Assembly: GCA_027623845.1 (NCBI GenBank)
Contig: JAQBUJ010000191.1
Span: 1-6,536, forward strand
DNA length: 6,536 bases
Direction of reading: 5' to 3'
DNA from: Pseudomonadota bacterium
GTDB taxonomy: Bacteria > Pseudomonadota > Alphaproteobacteria > Thalassobaculales > Thalassobaculaceae
Shown here: positions 5,992 through 6,536 of the stretch, piece after piece
How positions within the stretch are numbered: position 1 is the first letter of the stretch
How the letters are laid out: every line of letters starts with the position of its first letter
Program-made: the position numbers and the translations under genes
Notes under the pieces: generated by a model
Databases searched by the model: none
What the model was told of the DNA's origin: nothing
What the model saw: only the letters and a program-made list of their open reading frames with translations

Positions 5992-6134
5992 AATCACCAT
6001 CGGGAAGATCTGGGCTGGACGGTAGCGCAGCGGGCGGCGGGAATACATCCGCCATGGCCGGCGATCATCGTTTATCCGGCACTGGATACGGTCGTCTCTC
6101 GGCCTCTCTTACCCTTCGCCCACCCCCTGCCGCC

Positions 6135-6536
6135 TTATTTCGAGGCCAGCTTGTGCGGTGCGACTTTCTCGAACCAGTCCAAAGCCATTGTCGACCAGCC
6201 TTTTGGCACCCCGTGTGAGCCGGCATGCATCGCCATTTCAAGCGCGGTGCCTTTGTCGCAGGACGTCCAGGCCCGGCGCCAGAACGCCCCTTTGGTGACA
6301 AACCGGTTAGGTCGCCCGGCATGACAACCGTTTTCCTCACGCCAAAGCTGAAGCCCCTGAAAAATGTCACCCTGATGAATCACCCCGCCCCAAATCGGTC
6401 GCCCCTCCAACGGCACGGTCGAGTCCTTCCAACCATGCGTATGCAGCAGCTTTACCGGGCCGGCGCAATCCGTTGGATGGGGCCGCCAGAACCCGCCGGC
6501 AACCGGTGCGAAAGCGGCGAATTCCGTCGGCGCCTG
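6135..6536 (-). CDS. PHB-depolymerase / LpqC-like esterase (alpha/beta hydrolase), C-terminal part, cut by right edge
   Basis: The frame is open from the right edge to TAA at 6137-6135 and gives 133 residues. Seen: VKLLHTHGWKDSTVPLEGRPIW at 28-49, in which Asp38 is the expected catalytic acid after the HG.xD.xVP pattern; W65-REENGC with Cys71; then SCDKGTALEMAMHAGSHGVPKGW at 92-114, where His108 (or His104) is the likely catalytic His; and a closing LDWFEK helix. This order, with WxxxNGC before a strand ending in a G-x-H loop, is typical of the esterase-PHB-depolymerase/LpqC family, which cleaves polyhydroxyalkanoate, feruloyl or other esters and is often secreted. The nucleophilic serine and any signal peptide lie outside the window. 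The paired cysteines would suit an exported protein. It is 154 bp upstream of the CoA-transferase start on the same strand, with no clear terminator between. Confidence 0.78.
   Translation of the reverse strand, partial: QAPTEFAAFAPVAGGFWRPHPTDCAGPVKLLHTHGWKDSTVPLEGRPIWGGVIHQGDIFQGLQLWREENGCHAGRPNRFVTKGAFWRRAWTSCDKGTALEMAMHAGSHGVPKGWSTMALDWFEKVAPHKLASK

Noticed and set aside
6073..6088. Small inverted repeat TATCC-N6-GGATA between the esterase stop and the CoA-transferase start
   Set aside because: Only five pairs, AT-containing, and no T tract, so it is not convincing as a terminator.

Overview
The window looks like chromosomal DNA from a GC-rich alphaproteobacterium, plausibly Rhodospirillales-like. 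This is inferred from base composition, protein style and a palindromic intergenic repeat of a kind common in that class. No rRNA, tRNA, CRISPR array, transposase or phage gene is visible. Six protein genes are supported, two of them cut by the window edges. No gene could be given a secure symbol.

Layout from left to right: (1) the start of a class IV PLP-dependent aminotransferase on the minus strand, running off the left edge; (2) a 14-helix DHA2-type (EmrB/QacA-like) efflux transporter on the minus strand, 60 bp upstream of the aminotransferase; (3) a 146-bp divergent promoter region with a GC-rich hairpin and a small dyad; (4) an epoxide-hydrolase-like alpha/beta hydrolase on the plus strand; (5) a convergent TIM-barrel amidohydrolase (COG3618-like) on the minus strand, only 24 bp away; (6) a 625-bp stretch without a protein gene, holding two direct copies of a structured repeat; (7) a family III (CaiB/BaiF) CoA-transferase on the minus strand; (8) the C-terminal 133 residues of a PHB-depolymerase/LpqC-like esterase on the minus strand, entering from the right edge.

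The enzymes (two unrelated alpha/beta hydrolases, a lactonase-like amidohydrolase, a CoA-transferase) plus an efflux pump fit an accessory catabolic or detoxification neighbourhood. No single pathway can be named, and the mixed orientations mean this is not one operon.

The most unusual part is 4319-4767. Two copies of a roughly 190-bp element lie in direct orientation, with a colinear core of about 157 bp that is about 90% identical. Each copy can form a long-range stem and local hairpins. Copy 2 also has a -10-like hexamer at one end and an intrinsic-terminator-like hairpin with a five-T tract at the other, both on the minus strand, which together frame the conserved core. Two differences between copies inside the long stem are C-A mismatches on the plus strand but G-U wobbles on the minus strand. 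This suggests a minus-strand structured RNA with one intact and one decaying copy, and is inference only.
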